Assembly (NCBI RefSeq): GCF_015751895.1
Contig: NZ_JADOTZ010000001.1
Location: forward strand, 1,240,001 to 1,304,000
Length of the DNA stretch: 64,000 nt
Reading direction: 5' to 3'
Source: Zhihengliuella flava
GTDB lineage: Bacteria > Actinomycetota > Actinomycetes > Actinomycetales > Micrococcaceae
Shown here: positions 7,022 to 16,304 of the stretch, one piece after another
Numbering within the stretch: position 1 is the stretch's first letter
How the letters are laid out: every line of letters starts with the position of its first letter
Notes under the pieces: generated by a model
What the model saw: the letters and a program-made list of their open reading frames with translations, nothing else
The model's database searches: none
Told to the model about the DNA's origin: nothing
Program-made: the position numbers and the translations under genes

Positions 7022-8859
7022 GCGCCGGCGGCGGCGTTGATCGCGTCTGCGGCGCGGATCAGGCCGAGGTGGGAGAAGGCTTGCGGGAAGTTACCGGCCA
7101 TGCGCCGGTTCCCCGTGTCATACTCCTCCGCCATGAGGCCCAACGGGTTGGCGTAGCCGATGAGCTTGTCCATCAACGCGCGGGCCTCCTCGAGCCGGTC
7201 CGTGCGGGCGTACTGCTCCACCAGCCAGAAGCAGCACGCCAAGAACGGATGCTCGCCCGGGGGCAGTCCGTCGAGCCCTGAATCCGTGCGGTAGCGGAGG
7301 ATGAGCCCCTCCTCGTCCACCAGGTCTCGCTCCAGGCGCTCCACGGTGCCAAGCATCTCCGGCGAATCGTAGGCCGTGAAGCCCACCTGGGGCAGGACCA
7401 AGAGGGAGGCGTCCACCTCCGTGCCGCCGTAGGTCTGCGTGAAGGAATTGATCTCCCGGTTGAAGCCCTGCTTCATGATCTCCGCGGCCAGATCATCCCG
7501 CCGCTTCTCCCACAGCTCCGCGTCGCCGTCGAGCCCGTGCTCGCGCACCGCGCGGACGCCGCGGTCAAAGGCGGCCCACATCATGACGCGCGAGTGGGTG
7601 AAGTGCTTCTTTTCGCCGCGCATCTCCCAGATGCCGTGGTCCGTGCGGTCATAGTTCAGCTCCACGTAGGAGAGCAGGGCCTTCTGCAGCGGCCAGGAGA
7701 AGTGGTCCTCGAGCCCGCCCATGTTGCGCAGCTTCTCCAGCGCCACCATGACCTCGCCCACCACGTCGCCCTGGTACTGGTCCACGGCCCCATTGCCCTC
7801 GCGGACGGGGACGGCGCCCTCATACCCGGGCAAGTGGGTGAGCTCGCGCTCCGGCAGGCGGCGCTCGCCGGAGAGCCCATACATGATCTGCAGGTCCTCG
7901 GGGTTGCCCGCGATGGCCCGGAGCAACCAGTTGCGCCACTGCACGGCCTCCTGCTGGTAGGAGTGCGTCATCATCGCCTCCAGCGTCAGCGCGGCATCCC
8001 TCAGCCAGCAGAAGCGGTAGTCCCAATTGCGCTCGCCACCGAAGGACTCGGGCAGCGAGGTGGTGGGCGCGGCCACGATGCCGCCCGTCGTCTCGTGCGT
8101 TAGGGCGCGCAGCACCAGCAGGGAGCGTTGGACCATCTGGCCGTAATCGTGATGTTCGGGCACGTCCCGCGCCCACGAACGCCAGTAGGACGCGGTGTCC
8201 TGCAGGGCGGCGCCGACGTCGATCCGATCCGGCACCTGCCGGTGGGACGGGTACCAGGAGAGCTCGAAGTCCACGACCTCGCCGGCGGAAATCAGGAAGT
8301 CGCCCTCGTGCTGCAGCCCGTTGGCGCGCGGCAGGCGGTCGCCGTGGAGGACGAGCGCGTCCGGGCCGCCGACGGCGACGATCGACTTGCCGCCGCGGCT
8401 GGCGATGCCGTGCCGCCGCACCCAGGGAACGACGTCGCCGTAGTCCAACCGGAAGGAAATCTCCTGATGCATGCGGACGCTGCCGGCGAGGCCCTCGACG
8501 CGGCGGATCAGGCTGGCGCGGTGCGCGCCAATGGGCATGAAGTCCGTGACGAGGGCGTGGCCGGTGGACGTCTGCCACAGGGTGCGCAGCACGAAGGTGG
8601 AGTTGAGGTAGCTGCGCTCCACCACCACCGGGGTGTCCTCATCGTTCGCGTCGACGCCCGCGGCGGAACTGCCATTGTCCGGCGCCCCTGCCGGGGCCAG
8701 GAGCCATCGGCCGTGCGTCGGGTCGCCCAACAGCGCGGTGAATTGCGCGCCCGAATCGAAGCGGGGGAAGCACAACCAGTCCACGGATCCGTGGAGGGAG
8801 ACCAAGGCTCCGGTGTGCAGGTCTGACAACAGGGCGTAGTCCTCGATGGGTGATGCCAT
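7018..8859 (-). CDS. GH15-family glycoside hydrolase (glucoamylase/trehalase-like)
   Basis: 613 residues from ATG 8859 (MASPIEDYALLSDLHTGALV), the usual N-terminus for this family; upstream in-frame sequence looks non-coding. An N-terminal beta-sandwich (HGSVDWLCFPRFDSGAQF) precedes the (alpha/alpha)6 catalytic domain with GERNWDYRFCWLRDAALTLE. Actinobacterial members include the GH15 trehalase of mycobacteria, so trehalose or another alpha-glucoside is the likely substrate. No signal peptide is seen, so it is probably cytoplasmic. It converges on the MFS gene, with a 4-bp overlap of stop codons. Confidence 0.9.
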   Translation of the reverse strand: MASPIEDYALLSDLHTGALVSLHGSVDWLCFPRFDSGAQFTALLGDPTHGRWLLAPAGAPDNGSSAAGVDANDEDTPVVVERSYLNSTFVLRTLWQTSTGHALVTDFMPIGAHRASLIRRVEGLAGSVRMHQEISFRLDYGDVVPWVRRHGIASRGGKSIVAVGGPDALVLHGDRLPRANGLQHEGDFLISAGEVVDFELSWYPSHRQVPDRIDVGAALQDTASYWRSWARDVPEHHDYGQMVQRSLLVLRALTHETTGGIVAAPTTSLPESFGGERNWDYRFCWLRDAALTLEAMMTHSYQQEAVQWRNWLLRAIAGNPEDLQIMYGLSGERRLPERELTHLPGYEGAVPVREGNGAVDQYQGDVVGEVMVALEKLRNMGGLEDHFSWPLQKALLSYVELNYDRTDHGIWEMRGEKKHFTHSRVMMWAAFDRGVRAVREHGLDGDAELWEKRRDDLAAEIMKQGFNREINSFTQTYGGTEVDASLLVLPQVGFTAYDSPEMLGTVERLERDLVDEEGLILRYRTDSGLDGLPPGEHPFLACCFWLVEQYARTDRLEEARALMDKLIGYANPLGLMAEEYDTGNRRMAGNFPQAFSHLGLIRAADAINAAAGA

Positions 8860-8924
8860 TGCACCAGACAACCGCACCGGCGGCGCTGATGCAAGGCCCG
8901 CCACGCCCCGTTGCGGCGCCGGCT

Positions 8925-8946
8925 CACCCCCGGAATGACGGGGGTG
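8925..8946. other. perfect hairpin upstream of the GH15 gene
   Basis: CACCCCCG-GAATGA-CGGGGGTG, an 8-bp stem with a 6-nt loop, 66 bp upstream of the GH15 start. It lies in the 340-bp divergent gap before the fru operon, which otherwise holds only the fru promoter. Function unknown; could be an operator or a leader hairpin. Confidence 0.35.
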
Positions 8947-9085
8947 TAACCGACGTGTTGCGCGCAGGGAACGGGGCCGGGTGATGCAGCGAACACCGCC
9001 GCGGGTGCCGCTCGCCCTGAGGCCATCTTGAGCCAAGCCCCACCTACCCATTTGTCTGTTTATGTGGGAATGGGCACCCACCCCC

Positions 9086-9115
9086 TTGACGTTGCCACAC
9101 ATTCGGGCATAAAGT
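9086..9115 (+). promoter_or_regulatory. candidate promoter of the fru-pts operon
   Basis: TTGACG (9086-9091) and TAAAGT (9110-9115) with 18-bp spacing, 85 bp before fruR. The segment just downstream (9120-9138) is comparatively AT-rich and may hold the FruR site, but I could not define a clear palindrome. Confidence 0.5.
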
Positions 9116-9199
9116 CATCGAAACACAGATTCATGTGACGCCCGTTACGCCATCACGCCGCTGGCCGCACCGGGCTCACCCCGCACAGGCAGGAGGCGC

Positions 9200-9982
9200 A
9201 TGTTCGCCGAAGAACGCCACCAGCTGATTGCCGCGCTGGTCGCCGAACACGGAAAAGTGACGGTCGCTGATCTGGCCGCCCGCTTCTCCATCACCCGGGA
9301 GACCGTGCGCCGCGACCTAGCGCAACTCGAGCGCACCGGCACCCTGCGCCGCGTCCACGGCGGCGCCGTCGCCAGCACCTCCGCCAGCACCACGGAACAG
9401 AGCCACGTCACCCGCACCACGCTGCACGCCGACGCGAAGCAGCGGATCGCCGACGCCGCGCTGGACGTGCTCCCGTCCGGGGACGTCTCCGTGGTGCTCG
9501 ACGCCGGCACCACCACCGAGCTCTTCGCCTCCGCTCTGGCTCATACGGCCAGCAACCGCGCGGGTGAGCTGCTGGCCATCACGCACGCGCTGCCCGTCGC
9601 CGCCCGGCTGGGCGCGGCCGAGGAGTTTCAGCTGGAGATCGTCGGCGGCCGGGTCCGGGGCCTGACCAGCGCCGCCATCGGCCCTCGCGTCGTGGAGCAC
9701 TACGCGGCGCTCCGCCCGGACATCGCCTTCGTGGGCACCAACGGCCTCTCCGCCGGGTTCGGCCTGAGCACCCCGGATGACCTCGAGGCGGCGGTCAAGA
9801 CGGCGATCGTCGATTCCGCGCGCCGCGTCGTCGTGCTCGCCGACTCCAGCAAGTTCGGCGCCGAGGCGTTGGTCCGCTTCGCCGCGCTGGACGCCGTGGA
9901 CACCGTCATCACGGACGCCGCGCCCGGCGGTGAACTCGCCACGGCCCTTGAGGCCGCCGAGGTGGAGGTGGTGCTGGCATGA
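9200..9982 (+). CDS. fruR: DeoR-family repressor of the fructose PTS operon
   Basis: 260 residues from ATG 9200, preceded by AGGAGG. N-terminal DeoR helix-turn-helix (KVTVADLAARFSITRETVRRDL) followed by a DeoR sensor domain with the conserved VVLDAGTTTELFA segment and the VVVLADSSKFG C-terminal motif that binds a phosphosugar. First gene of fruR-fruK-fruA-ptsI-ptsH; its TGA overlaps the fruK ATG (ATGA). By analogy with corynebacterial FruR it should repress the operon and respond to fructose 1-phosphate. Confidence 0.9.
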   Translation: MFAEERHQLIAALVAEHGKVTVADLAARFSITRETVRRDLAQLERTGTLRRVHGGAVASTSASTTEQSHVTRTTLHADAKQRIADAALDVLPSGDVSVVLDAGTTTELFASALAHTASNRAGELLAITHALPVAARLGAAEEFQLEIVGGRVRGLTSAAIGPRVVEHYAALRPDIAFVGTNGLSAGFGLSTPDDLEAAVKTAIVDSARRVVVLADSSKFGAEALVRFAALDAVDTVITDAAPGGELATALEAAEVEVVLA

Positions 9983-10959
9983 TCGTCACCCTCACGGCCA
10001 ATCCCAGCCTGGACCGCACCATTGAACTGGACGCACCGCTCAGCCGCGGCGGCGTGCAACGCGCCGTCTCCACCTCCGCGCAGGCCGCCGGCAAGGGCGT
10101 CAATGTTTCCCGCGCCATTGCCACCGCGGGCGCGGACACGCTCGCCGTGCTCCCCGGCGACGCCCGCGATCCGCTGATCACCGCCCTGACCGCGGACGGG
10201 TTGCCCCACCGGGCGCTGCCCATCGGCGCGGGGCTGCGCAGCAACATCACGCTCACCGAGCCGGATGGCACCACCACCAAAATCAACGAGCCCGGCCCGC
10301 ACCTCGACGCCGAGGCGCAGGAGGCGCTCACGCGCCTCGTCACCACCGCGTCCGACGGCGCCAGCTGGCTGGTGCTCGCCGGTTCCCTGCCGCCCGGGGT
10401 GGGCGCGGAGTTCTACGCGCGCCTGACGGCGGCCCTGCGCACCCGGCTCGGTGCACGGTGCCCGCGCATCGCGCTCGATACCTCAGGCGCTCCGCTCACG
10501 GCCGTGCTTCGGCTCGCCGAGACCGACGGCCCCGCCGTCGTCCCCTCCCTGCTCAAGCCGAACGCCGAGGAGCTCGCGGAGATCGTCCCGGGCACCTCCG
10601 AGGCGGAGCTGGAAGCGGACCCGGCGCGCGCGGCCGCGGCGGCGGCCCGCCTGATCGAGGCGGGTGCCGAGGCGGTGCTCGCCACGCTCGGTGCGGCCGG
10701 GGCCCTGTTGATCACCGCGGACGGTGCGTGGCACGCCACCCACGCGCCCGTCACCGCCCGCAGCACGGTCGGCGCCGGGGACTCCTCCCTCGCCGGATTC
10801 CTCCTGGCCCACGCGGCCGGGGCCGCGCACCCCGACTGCCTGCGCCGGGCGGTCGCCTACGGAGCCGCGGCGGTCTCGCTGCCCGGCTCCACCATCCCCT
10901 CACCCACTCACACCACCGAGGACGCCGTGAGCGTCACGGACCTGACCACCAAGGATTGA
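9979..10959 (+). CDS. fruK: 1-phosphofructokinase
   Basis: 326 residues, PfkB/ribokinase fold. Converts fructose 1-phosphate, the product of the PTS permease, to fructose 1,6-bisphosphate. Features: N-terminal VTLTANPSLDRTIEL, the GKGVNVSRA substrate loop and the C-terminal GAGDSSLAGF signature with the catalytic Asp. A slightly longer Ala-rich segment around residues 215-235 is unremarkable. It overlaps fruR by 4 nt, and only 2 nt separate its stop from the fruA start, so it is tightly coupled. Confidence 0.95.
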   Translation: MIVTLTANPSLDRTIELDAPLSRGGVQRAVSTSAQAAGKGVNVSRAIATAGADTLAVLPGDARDPLITALTADGLPHRALPIGAGLRSNITLTEPDGTTTKINEPGPHLDAEAQEALTRLVTTASDGASWLVLAGSLPPGVGAEFYARLTAALRTRLGARCPRIALDTSGAPLTAVLRLAETDGPAVVPSLLKPNAEELAEIVPGTSEAELEADPARAAAAAARLIEAGAEAVLATLGAAGALLITADGAWHATHAPVTARSTVGAGDSSLAGFLLAHAAGAAHPDCLRRAVAYGAAAVSLPGSTIPSPTHTTEDAVSVTDLTTKD

Positions 10960-10961
10960 CC

Positions 10962-13037
10962 ATGACCGATGCACCAGGGACCGCAGCCACCGGCCCACAG
11001 GATCTGATCACCGCGGAGCTCGTGCGCCTCGACGCTGACTTGGGCGCCGATTCCGCCGCCGTCATCGACGCGCTCGCGGCCACCGTCGCCGACACCGGCC
11101 GTGCGCAGGACGCCGCCGCGCTGGCCGCCGACGCGCAGGCCCGCGAGGCGAAGACCGCCACGGGCGTGCCCGGCGGCATCGCCATCCCCCACTGCCGTTC
11201 GGCCGCGGTGACCGTGCCGACCCTCGGCATGGCCCGGCTGACCCCGCCCGTCGACTTCGGTGCCAAGGACGGCCCGGCGGATCTGGTGTTCTTCATCGCG
11301 GCCCCGGCCGGTGCCGACCAGGATCACCTGAAGCTGCTCTCCAAGCTCGCCCGCGCGCTGGTCAAGAAGGACTTCACCGCGGCCCTGCGCGCCGCCGCCA
11401 CGGAGCAGGAGGTCGTGGACCTGGTGCTCGGCGTCGTCGCCCCCGCACCGGCCGCCACGGACGCGGGCACGACGACGACGGCGCCCGCCGCGGCGACGTC
11501 GCCCGAGCCTGCCCCGGCCGGGGGCGCAGCGACCCGCGCCAAGCGCCTCGTGGCGGTGACCGCGTGCCCCACCGGCATCGCCCACACGTACATGGCGGCG
11601 GATTCGATTGCCCAGGCGGCCGAGGAGGCCGGCGTGGAGATCGCCGTGGAGACCCAAGGCTCCTCCGGCTCCACGCCGCTGGACGCCAAGGTCATCGAGG
11701 CCGCCGACGCCGTGATCTTCGCCGTGGACGTGGACGTGCGGGACCGCGCCCGGTTCGCGGGCAAGCCCGTGATTCAGGTCCCCGTCAAGCGCGGCATCGA
11801 TGAGCCGGCGGAGCTGGTGGCCCGCGCCGTGGCCGCGGCGGACGACCCGCAGGCCGCCCGCGTTCCGGCGGCCTCGGGCTCTGCCTCCAGCGAGGGGCAG
11901 TCCACCGGTGAAGGCCGCGAGAGCGTTGGCGCTGCCCTGAAGCGCGCCCTGCTCACCGGCGTCAGCTACATGATCCCGTTCGTCGCCGGCGGCGGCCTCC
12001 TGATTGCCCTCGGCTTCCTGCTCGGCGGGTATGACATCACGGACGTCGCGGACACCATCCTCACCGAAAACACGCTCTTTGACCTGCCGGAGGGCGGGCT
12101 CGCCGCCTACCTCGGGGCGGTGGCCTTCAAGATCGGCGGCCTCTCCATGGGCTTCCTCGTCCCCGCCCTGGCCGGTTACATCGCCTACGCGTTCGCGGAC
12201 CGCCCGGGCATCGCGCCCGGCTTCACCGCGGGCGCCGTGGCGGGCTTCATGGGCGCCGGCTTCCTCGGCGGCATCGTCGGCGGCCTGATCGCCGGTGTGG
12301 CCGCCAAGTGGATCACGTCCTGGTCCGTCCCGCGCTGGCTGCGCGGCCTGATGCCGGTGGTCATCGTCCCGCTGCTGGCCTCCATCATCGCCTCCGGCCT
12401 GATGTTCCTGTTCCTCGGCGGCCCGATCGCCTCCCTGACTGAGGCGCTGAACGCCTGGCTGTCCGGCATGACGGGCACCGCAGCGGCGGTGCTCGGCCTC
12501 ATCCTGGGCCTCATGATGGCGTTCGATCTGGGCGGCCCGGTCAACAAGGTAGCCTACTCCTTCGCCGTCGCCGGCCTGAGCGCCGGTTCCCTCACCGAGA
12601 ACCCGGCCCCGCTGATGATCATGGCGGCCGTCATGGCCGCGGGCATGGTCCCGCCGCTGGCCATGGCTCTGGCCACCGCCATCGCCCCGCAGCAGTTCTC
12701 CCTCGCCGAGCGGGAGAACGGCAAGGCGGCCTGGCTGCTGGGCGCCGCCTTCATTTCCGAGGGCGCGATCCCGTTCGCCGCGGCGGACCCGCTGCGCGTA
12801 ATCCCCGCGTCGATGCTCGGCGCCGCCACGACGGGCGCACTCATCATGAGCTTCGATGTGGTCAGCCAGGCCCCGCACGGCGGCATCTTCGTCTTCTTCG
12901 CGATGGACGGCACCTGGCCCCTGTTCATCGTCGCCACCGTCATCGGCACCGTCATCTCGGCGGCCGCGGTGCTGGCGCTGAAGAAGTTCGCCCGCTCCTC
13001 CGCCCCCACTGAGCCGGCAGCAAAGGTTGCAGCATGA
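10962..13037 (+). CDS. fruA: fructose-specific PTS permease, EIIABC
   Basis: 691 residues from ATG 10962; extended frames upstream are read-through of another frame. Domains in order: EIIA (about 15-150, phospho-His in GIAIPHCRS), a linker rich in Ala, Thr and Pro, EIIB (about 195-295, phospho-Cys in TACPTGIAHTYMAAD), a second linker, and EIIC with about ten membrane segments (about 325-680). It imports fructose and phosphorylates it at C1, taking phosphate from HPr encoded in the same operon. Its stop overlaps the ptsI start by 4 nt. Confidence 0.95.
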   Translation: MTDAPGTAATGPQDLITAELVRLDADLGADSAAVIDALAATVADTGRAQDAAALAADAQAREAKTATGVPGGIAIPHCRSAAVTVPTLGMARLTPPVDFGAKDGPADLVFFIAAPAGADQDHLKLLSKLARALVKKDFTAALRAAATEQEVVDLVLGVVAPAPAATDAGTTTTAPAAATSPEPAPAGGAATRAKRLVAVTACPTGIAHTYMAADSIAQAAEEAGVEIAVETQGSSGSTPLDAKVIEAADAVIFAVDVDVRDRARFAGKPVIQVPVKRGIDEPAELVARAVAAADDPQAARVPAASGSASSEGQSTGEGRESVGAALKRALLTGVSYMIPFVAGGGLLIALGFLLGGYDITDVADTILTENTLFDLPEGGLAAYLGAVAFKIGGLSMGFLVPALAGYIAYAFADRPGIAPGFTAGAVAGFMGAGFLGGIVGGLIAGVAAKWITSWSVPRWLRGLMPVVIVPLLASIIASGLMFLFLGGPIASLTEALNAWLSGMTGTAAAVLGLILGLMMAFDLGGPVNKVAYSFAVAGLSAGSLTENPAPLMIMAAVMAAGMVPPLAMALATAIAPQQFSLAERENGKAAWLLGAAFISEGAIPFAAADPLRVIPASMLGAATTGALIMSFDVVSQAPHGGIFVFFAMDGTWPLFIVATVIGTVISAAAVLALKKFARSSAPTEPAAKVAA

Positions 13038-14743
13038 GTACCACCACCGAACCCACCGCCTTCGCGGGCGTCGGCGTCAGCGCCGGGCGCGTGATTGGGC
13101 CGGTCCGCCGCATGCCGGAGCCGCTGGCTCCCCCCGCCGATGGTGCGCCCCTGCCCGACGGCGCCAGCGCCGAGGCCGAGTCGGAGCGCCTCACGGCCGC
13201 CACCCAGGCCGTGGCCGCAAACCTCAAGGAGCGGGCCGCGCACGCCACCGGCGACGCCGCGGCCGTCCTGAAGGCCACCGCGCTCATGGCCGCGGACCGC
13301 ACCCTGCTGAAGTCCGCCACCCGCCTGGTGGCTTCCGGCACCAGCGCCGAATCGGCCATCTGGGAGGCGGCCGACGCCGTCGCCACGCAGCTCACCGCCC
13401 TCGGCGGGTACATGGCCGAGCGCGCCACGGACGTGCTGGATGTGCGCGCCCGGATCGTCGCGGAGCTGCGCGGCGTCCCCGCCCCGGGGATTCCCGACGC
13501 GGACGAGCCGTTTGTCCTCTGGGCGGTTGACCTCGCCCCCGCGGACACCGCCACCCTCGACCCGACCAAGGTGCGCGCGCTCGTCACCTCCGACGGCGGG
13601 CCGCAGTCCCACACCGCGATCATCGCCCGCGCGCTCGGGCTGCCTGCCGTCGTGGCCGCCACTGGCACGGAGGCGCTGGCCGACGGGGACCTCGTCTTTG
13701 TCGACGGCATCGATGGTGCGATTGTCCGCAACCCGGGGTCCGCGGAGGAACAGCTCGCCGAGGCGTACGCCAACCGGGCCGAGCTGCCCGCGTTCGACGG
13801 CGCCGGGCGGCTGGCCGACGGCACCGAGGTGCCGCTGTTGTCCAACGTGGGCAGCGGGGAGGACGCCGTGGCGGCCGCGGCGGCGAACGCCCAAGGCGTC
13901 GGGCTGCTGCGCACCGAATTCTGCTTTCTGGGCAAGGACACCGAGCCGGACCACGAGGAGCAGGTGGCGGCCTACCGCGCCGTATTTGAGCAGTTCCCCG
14001 GGCGCAAGGTCGTCGTCCGTACTCTGGATGCCGGCGCCGATAAGCCGCTGCCGTTCCTCACCGACGATTCGGAACCGAACCCCGCTCTCGGCGTGCGCGG
14101 CTACCGCACGGACCTGGCCACGCCGGGCGTGCTCTCCCGCCAGCTCGCCGCCATTGCCGACGCCGCCGAGGCCACCGCAGCGGACGTGTGGACCATGGCG
14201 CCCATGATCTCCACCCCGGCCGAGGCGGAGCGGTTCGCGGCGCTGTGCGCCGAGGCGGGCCTGAAGACCCCGGGCGTCATGGTGGAGGTTCCGTCCGCGG
14301 CGGTGCTCGCCCCGCAACTGCTGCAACGCGTCGAGTTCGCTTCCATCGGGACCAATGACCTGACGCAATACACCATGGCGGCCGACCGTCAATTGGGCGC
14401 CCTCGCCGAGCTCAACGATCCGTGGCAGCCCGCCGTGCTGCACCTCATTCGGACCACGTGCGACGGCGGTGCGGCGGCCTCCGGTCGCCCGGCACCCAAG
14501 CCGGTGGGCGTCTGCGGCGAGGCCGCCGCGGACCCGGCCCTCGCCGTCGTCCTCGTGGGCCTCGGGGTCGCGACGCTGTCGATGAATCGGCGGGCGCTGC
14601 CCGCCGTGGCGGCGATCCTGCGGACCGTGGATGCCGCCACCGCGCGGCGCCTGGCGGACCTGGCCCTCGCGGCCGGTTCAGCCACCGAGGCCAAGGCCGC
14701 CGTCCGCGCCGAGCTGCCGGACCTGGACCGGTTCGGCCTCTAG
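13034..14743 (+). CDS. ptsI: PTS enzyme I (phosphoenolpyruvate-protein phosphotransferase)
   Basis: 569 residues, normal length. Autophosphorylates from PEP and passes phosphate to HPr. The phospho-histidine lies in SDGGPQSHTAIIARA; the C-terminal PEP-binding barrel contains GVGLLRTEF, the EFASIGTNDLTQYT signature and the catalytic Cys region GVCGEAAADP. Starts inside the fruA stop (ATGA). Having EI and HPr in the fructose operon suggests they are made mainly when fructose is used. Confidence 0.95.
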   Translation: MSTTTEPTAFAGVGVSAGRVIGPVRRMPEPLAPPADGAPLPDGASAEAESERLTAATQAVAANLKERAAHATGDAAAVLKATALMAADRTLLKSATRLVASGTSAESAIWEAADAVATQLTALGGYMAERATDVLDVRARIVAELRGVPAPGIPDADEPFVLWAVDLAPADTATLDPTKVRALVTSDGGPQSHTAIIARALGLPAVVAATGTEALADGDLVFVDGIDGAIVRNPGSAEEQLAEAYANRAELPAFDGAGRLADGTEVPLLSNVGSGEDAVAAAAANAQGVGLLRTEFCFLGKDTEPDHEEQVAAYRAVFEQFPGRKVVVRTLDAGADKPLPFLTDDSEPNPALGVRGYRTDLATPGVLSRQLAAIADAAEATAADVWTMAPMISTPAEAERFAALCAEAGLKTPGVMVEVPSAAVLAPQLLQRVEFASIGTNDLTQYTMAADRQLGALAELNDPWQPAVLHLIRTTCDGGAAASGRPAPKPVGVCGEAAADPALAVVLVGLGVATLSMNRRALPAVAAILRTVDAATARRLADLALAAGSATEAKAAVRAELPDLDRFGL

Positions 14744-14802
14744 AGTCAGCACCACCTCAGCTCATCCCCCTCAGAACCAACCGCACACCCAAGGAGAACG
14801 TC

Positions 14803-15081
14803 ATGGCAGAACGTACCGCCACCATCGCCAGCCGCGTGGGCCTGCACGCCCGCCCCGCCTCGATCTTCGCCGAGGCGGCCGCCGAACAGCCCGTCGAGGT
14901 CACGATCGCCCTCGAGGGCGAGGCCCCGGAGGAGGCGCTGGACGCCTCCAGCATCCTGTCCCTCATGGGCCTCGGCGCCGAGCACGGCACCACCGTGGTC
15001 CTGCGTGCCGAGGGTGAGGGCGCCGACGCGGCTCTGGAGACTCTGGTGAAGATCCTCGAGACGGATCACGACGCCGAGTAG
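14803..15081 (+). CDS. ptsH: phosphocarrier protein HPr
   Basis: 92 residues from ATG 14803 behind AAGGAGA. The phospho-accepting His lies in SRVGLHARPAS, and the regulatory-site region reads ASSILSLMGLG, with Ser where HPr kinase acts in Firmicutes. Last gene of the operon, 59 nt after ptsI, and followed directly by a strong terminator hairpin. Confidence 0.95.
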   Translation: MAERTATIASRVGLHARPASIFAEAAAEQPVEVTIALEGEAPEEALDASSILSLMGLGAEHGTTVVLRAEGEGADAALETLVKILETDHDAE

Positions 15082-15090
15082 AACACCCCC

Positions 15091-15132
15091 GCCAGCCCCT
15101 GGACCGGCCCAGTCGCCGAGCCGGGGGCTGGC
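15091..15132 (+). terminator. terminator of the fru-pts operon
   Basis: GCCAGCCCC (15091-15099) pairs with GGGGCTGGC (15124-15132), a 9-bp perfect stem with a 24-nt loop starting 9 nt after the ptsH stop and followed by GCGTTT. Confidence 0.6.
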
Positions 15133-15156
15133 GCGTTTAAGCGCTCGCGGCCCCGC

Positions 15157-15489
15157 TCATGTGGTGTTCGCGAGCACCACGAACACTACGGTGCCGGCGC
15201 TAACGCTCAGCAGCGTTCGCCGGCCCGAGGCGAGGTGAACCACCGCGGTGACGGCCGCAGCACAGGCGGCCTGCCACCAGAGGTGATCCTCCGCCTCGCC
15301 CGCAGCCGCCTCGAGGAGCGTACTGGCGGCGAGGATCGCCAGAATCCCAGCGGGTAGCCACAGGCCCAAGGCCTGGACGAGGCGCGAGCGTCGCAGGGGC
15401 TTGAGCATCGCAAAGGGCACGGCGCGCAGCGCGAAGGTGATGACGAAGACGGTGGCGAGCACCGCGATGAAGTACCCATGATCAGCCAC
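15157..15489 (-). CDS. azlD: AzlD/BrnE-like branched-chain amino acid exporter, small subunit
   Basis: 110 residues from GTG 15489, which overlaps the azlC stop by 8 nt; TTG 15510 would add 7 residues. Four hydrophobic segments and the ALRAVPFAMLKPLR motif place it in the AzlD family. Together with AzlC it forms a two-component exporter like BrnFE of Corynebacterium glutamicum, which exports leucine, isoleucine, valine and methionine. Confidence 0.85.
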   Translation of the reverse strand: MADHGYFIAVLATVFVITFALRAVPFAMLKPLRRSRLVQALGLWLPAGILAILAASTLLEAAAGEAEDHLWWQAACAAAVTAVVHLASGRRTLLSVSAGTVVFVVLANTT

Positions 15490-16228
15490 GGAACCACCGG
15501 ACCAGAGCAAACCTGAACACCAAGGACCCGGTAAACAACAACAGCGCCACGACCAGGGCAGAATCCGGCGTCAGCAGCACCGCGATCGCAAAGCTTGCGG
15601 CCGCGAGAACCAGCGTCACCCCGTGCCGCGCCGACCTGCAGGCGTCGAGGGTCAGCGTGATGAACAGCGCGCACAGGGCGAACCCCAGCCCCCTGATGGT
15701 GCCAGGAATGAAGTGGGCCAGGAAGACGCCCAGCAGCCCTCCGCCCACCCAGTAGGTGTGGAACGCAACTTGCATGGCCAGCAGCCGGCGCCCGGTCCAG
15801 TCAGCCTGCCGGGTGGCCGTGACAGCGTAGGCTTCGTCGATCAGCGCGTAGACCGAGTACAGACGGCCCACCCTGCTGCGGACGACGTACAGGGGAAAGG
15901 TGAACGCATAGAAGACATGCCGGAAGTTCACCAGCACGGCCGTGACGGCGATTGTCGCGAGCGGGGCGGCAGCGGCCAGCAACCCCACCACGATGAGTTC
16001 GAGCGATCCGGCAAAGGCGGCAAGGGAGAGCCCCGGGGCCAGCCACCATGGCAGGCCCGCTTGGACCACCAAGATCCCAAAGGCGACGCCGATGGGGACC
16101 ATGCCGAGGCCCGCCGCGAAGGACGCCCGAATGCCCTCGCGGATCTCGCCGCGCGGACGCGAGTGGTCCGCGGAGGCCGGCGGCAGGTGGGCCGCCGGCA
16201 GTAGTTCACGTTGATCGTTTCTCACCAC
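15482..16228 (-). CDS. azlC: AzlC/BrnF-like branched-chain amino acid exporter, large subunit
   Basis: Up to 248 residues from GTG 16228; GTG 16225 is equally possible and lies 6 nt after an AATATT -10-like box, suggesting a leaderless message. The AzlC domain starts at about residue 30 (IREGIRASFAAGLGMVPIG) and contains FAGSLELIVVGLL and LVNFRHVFYAFTFP, with 7-8 membrane segments. Divergent from an Lrp-family gene exactly as brnFE is from lrp in C. glutamicum, so export is probably Lrp-controlled. Confidence 0.9.
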   Translation of the reverse strand: MVRNDQRELLPAAHLPPASADHSRPRGEIREGIRASFAAGLGMVPIGVAFGILVVQAGLPWWLAPGLSLAAFAGSLELIVVGLLAAAAPLATIAVTAVLVNFRHVFYAFTFPLYVVRSRVGRLYSVYALIDEAYAVTATRQADWTGRRLLAMQVAFHTYWVGGGLLGVFLAHFIPGTIRGLGFALCALFITLTLDACRSARHGVTLVLAAASFAIAVLLTPDSALVVALLLFTGSLVFRFALVRWFRG

Positions 16229-16239
16229 TCAAATATTTC

Positions 16240-16272
16240 GCAATCTCCCGGGCACGCGATAGCAAAGATTGC
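16240..16272. promoter_or_regulatory. candidate Lrp site between azlC and lrp
   Basis: GCAATCT (16240-16246) and AGATTGC (16266-16272) form a perfect inverted repeat with 19 nt between, in the 76-bp divergent promoter region. Spacing and location suit dimeric Lrp. Confidence 0.4.
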
Positions 16273-16304
16273 ACTCAAGAAAGCAGGAGGCGCAATATTT
16301 GATC

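Noticed and set aside
10908-14443. Long minus-strand frames opposite fruA and ptsI
   Set aside because: Low-complexity Gly/Arg/His shadows of real PTS genes with complete active-site motifs.
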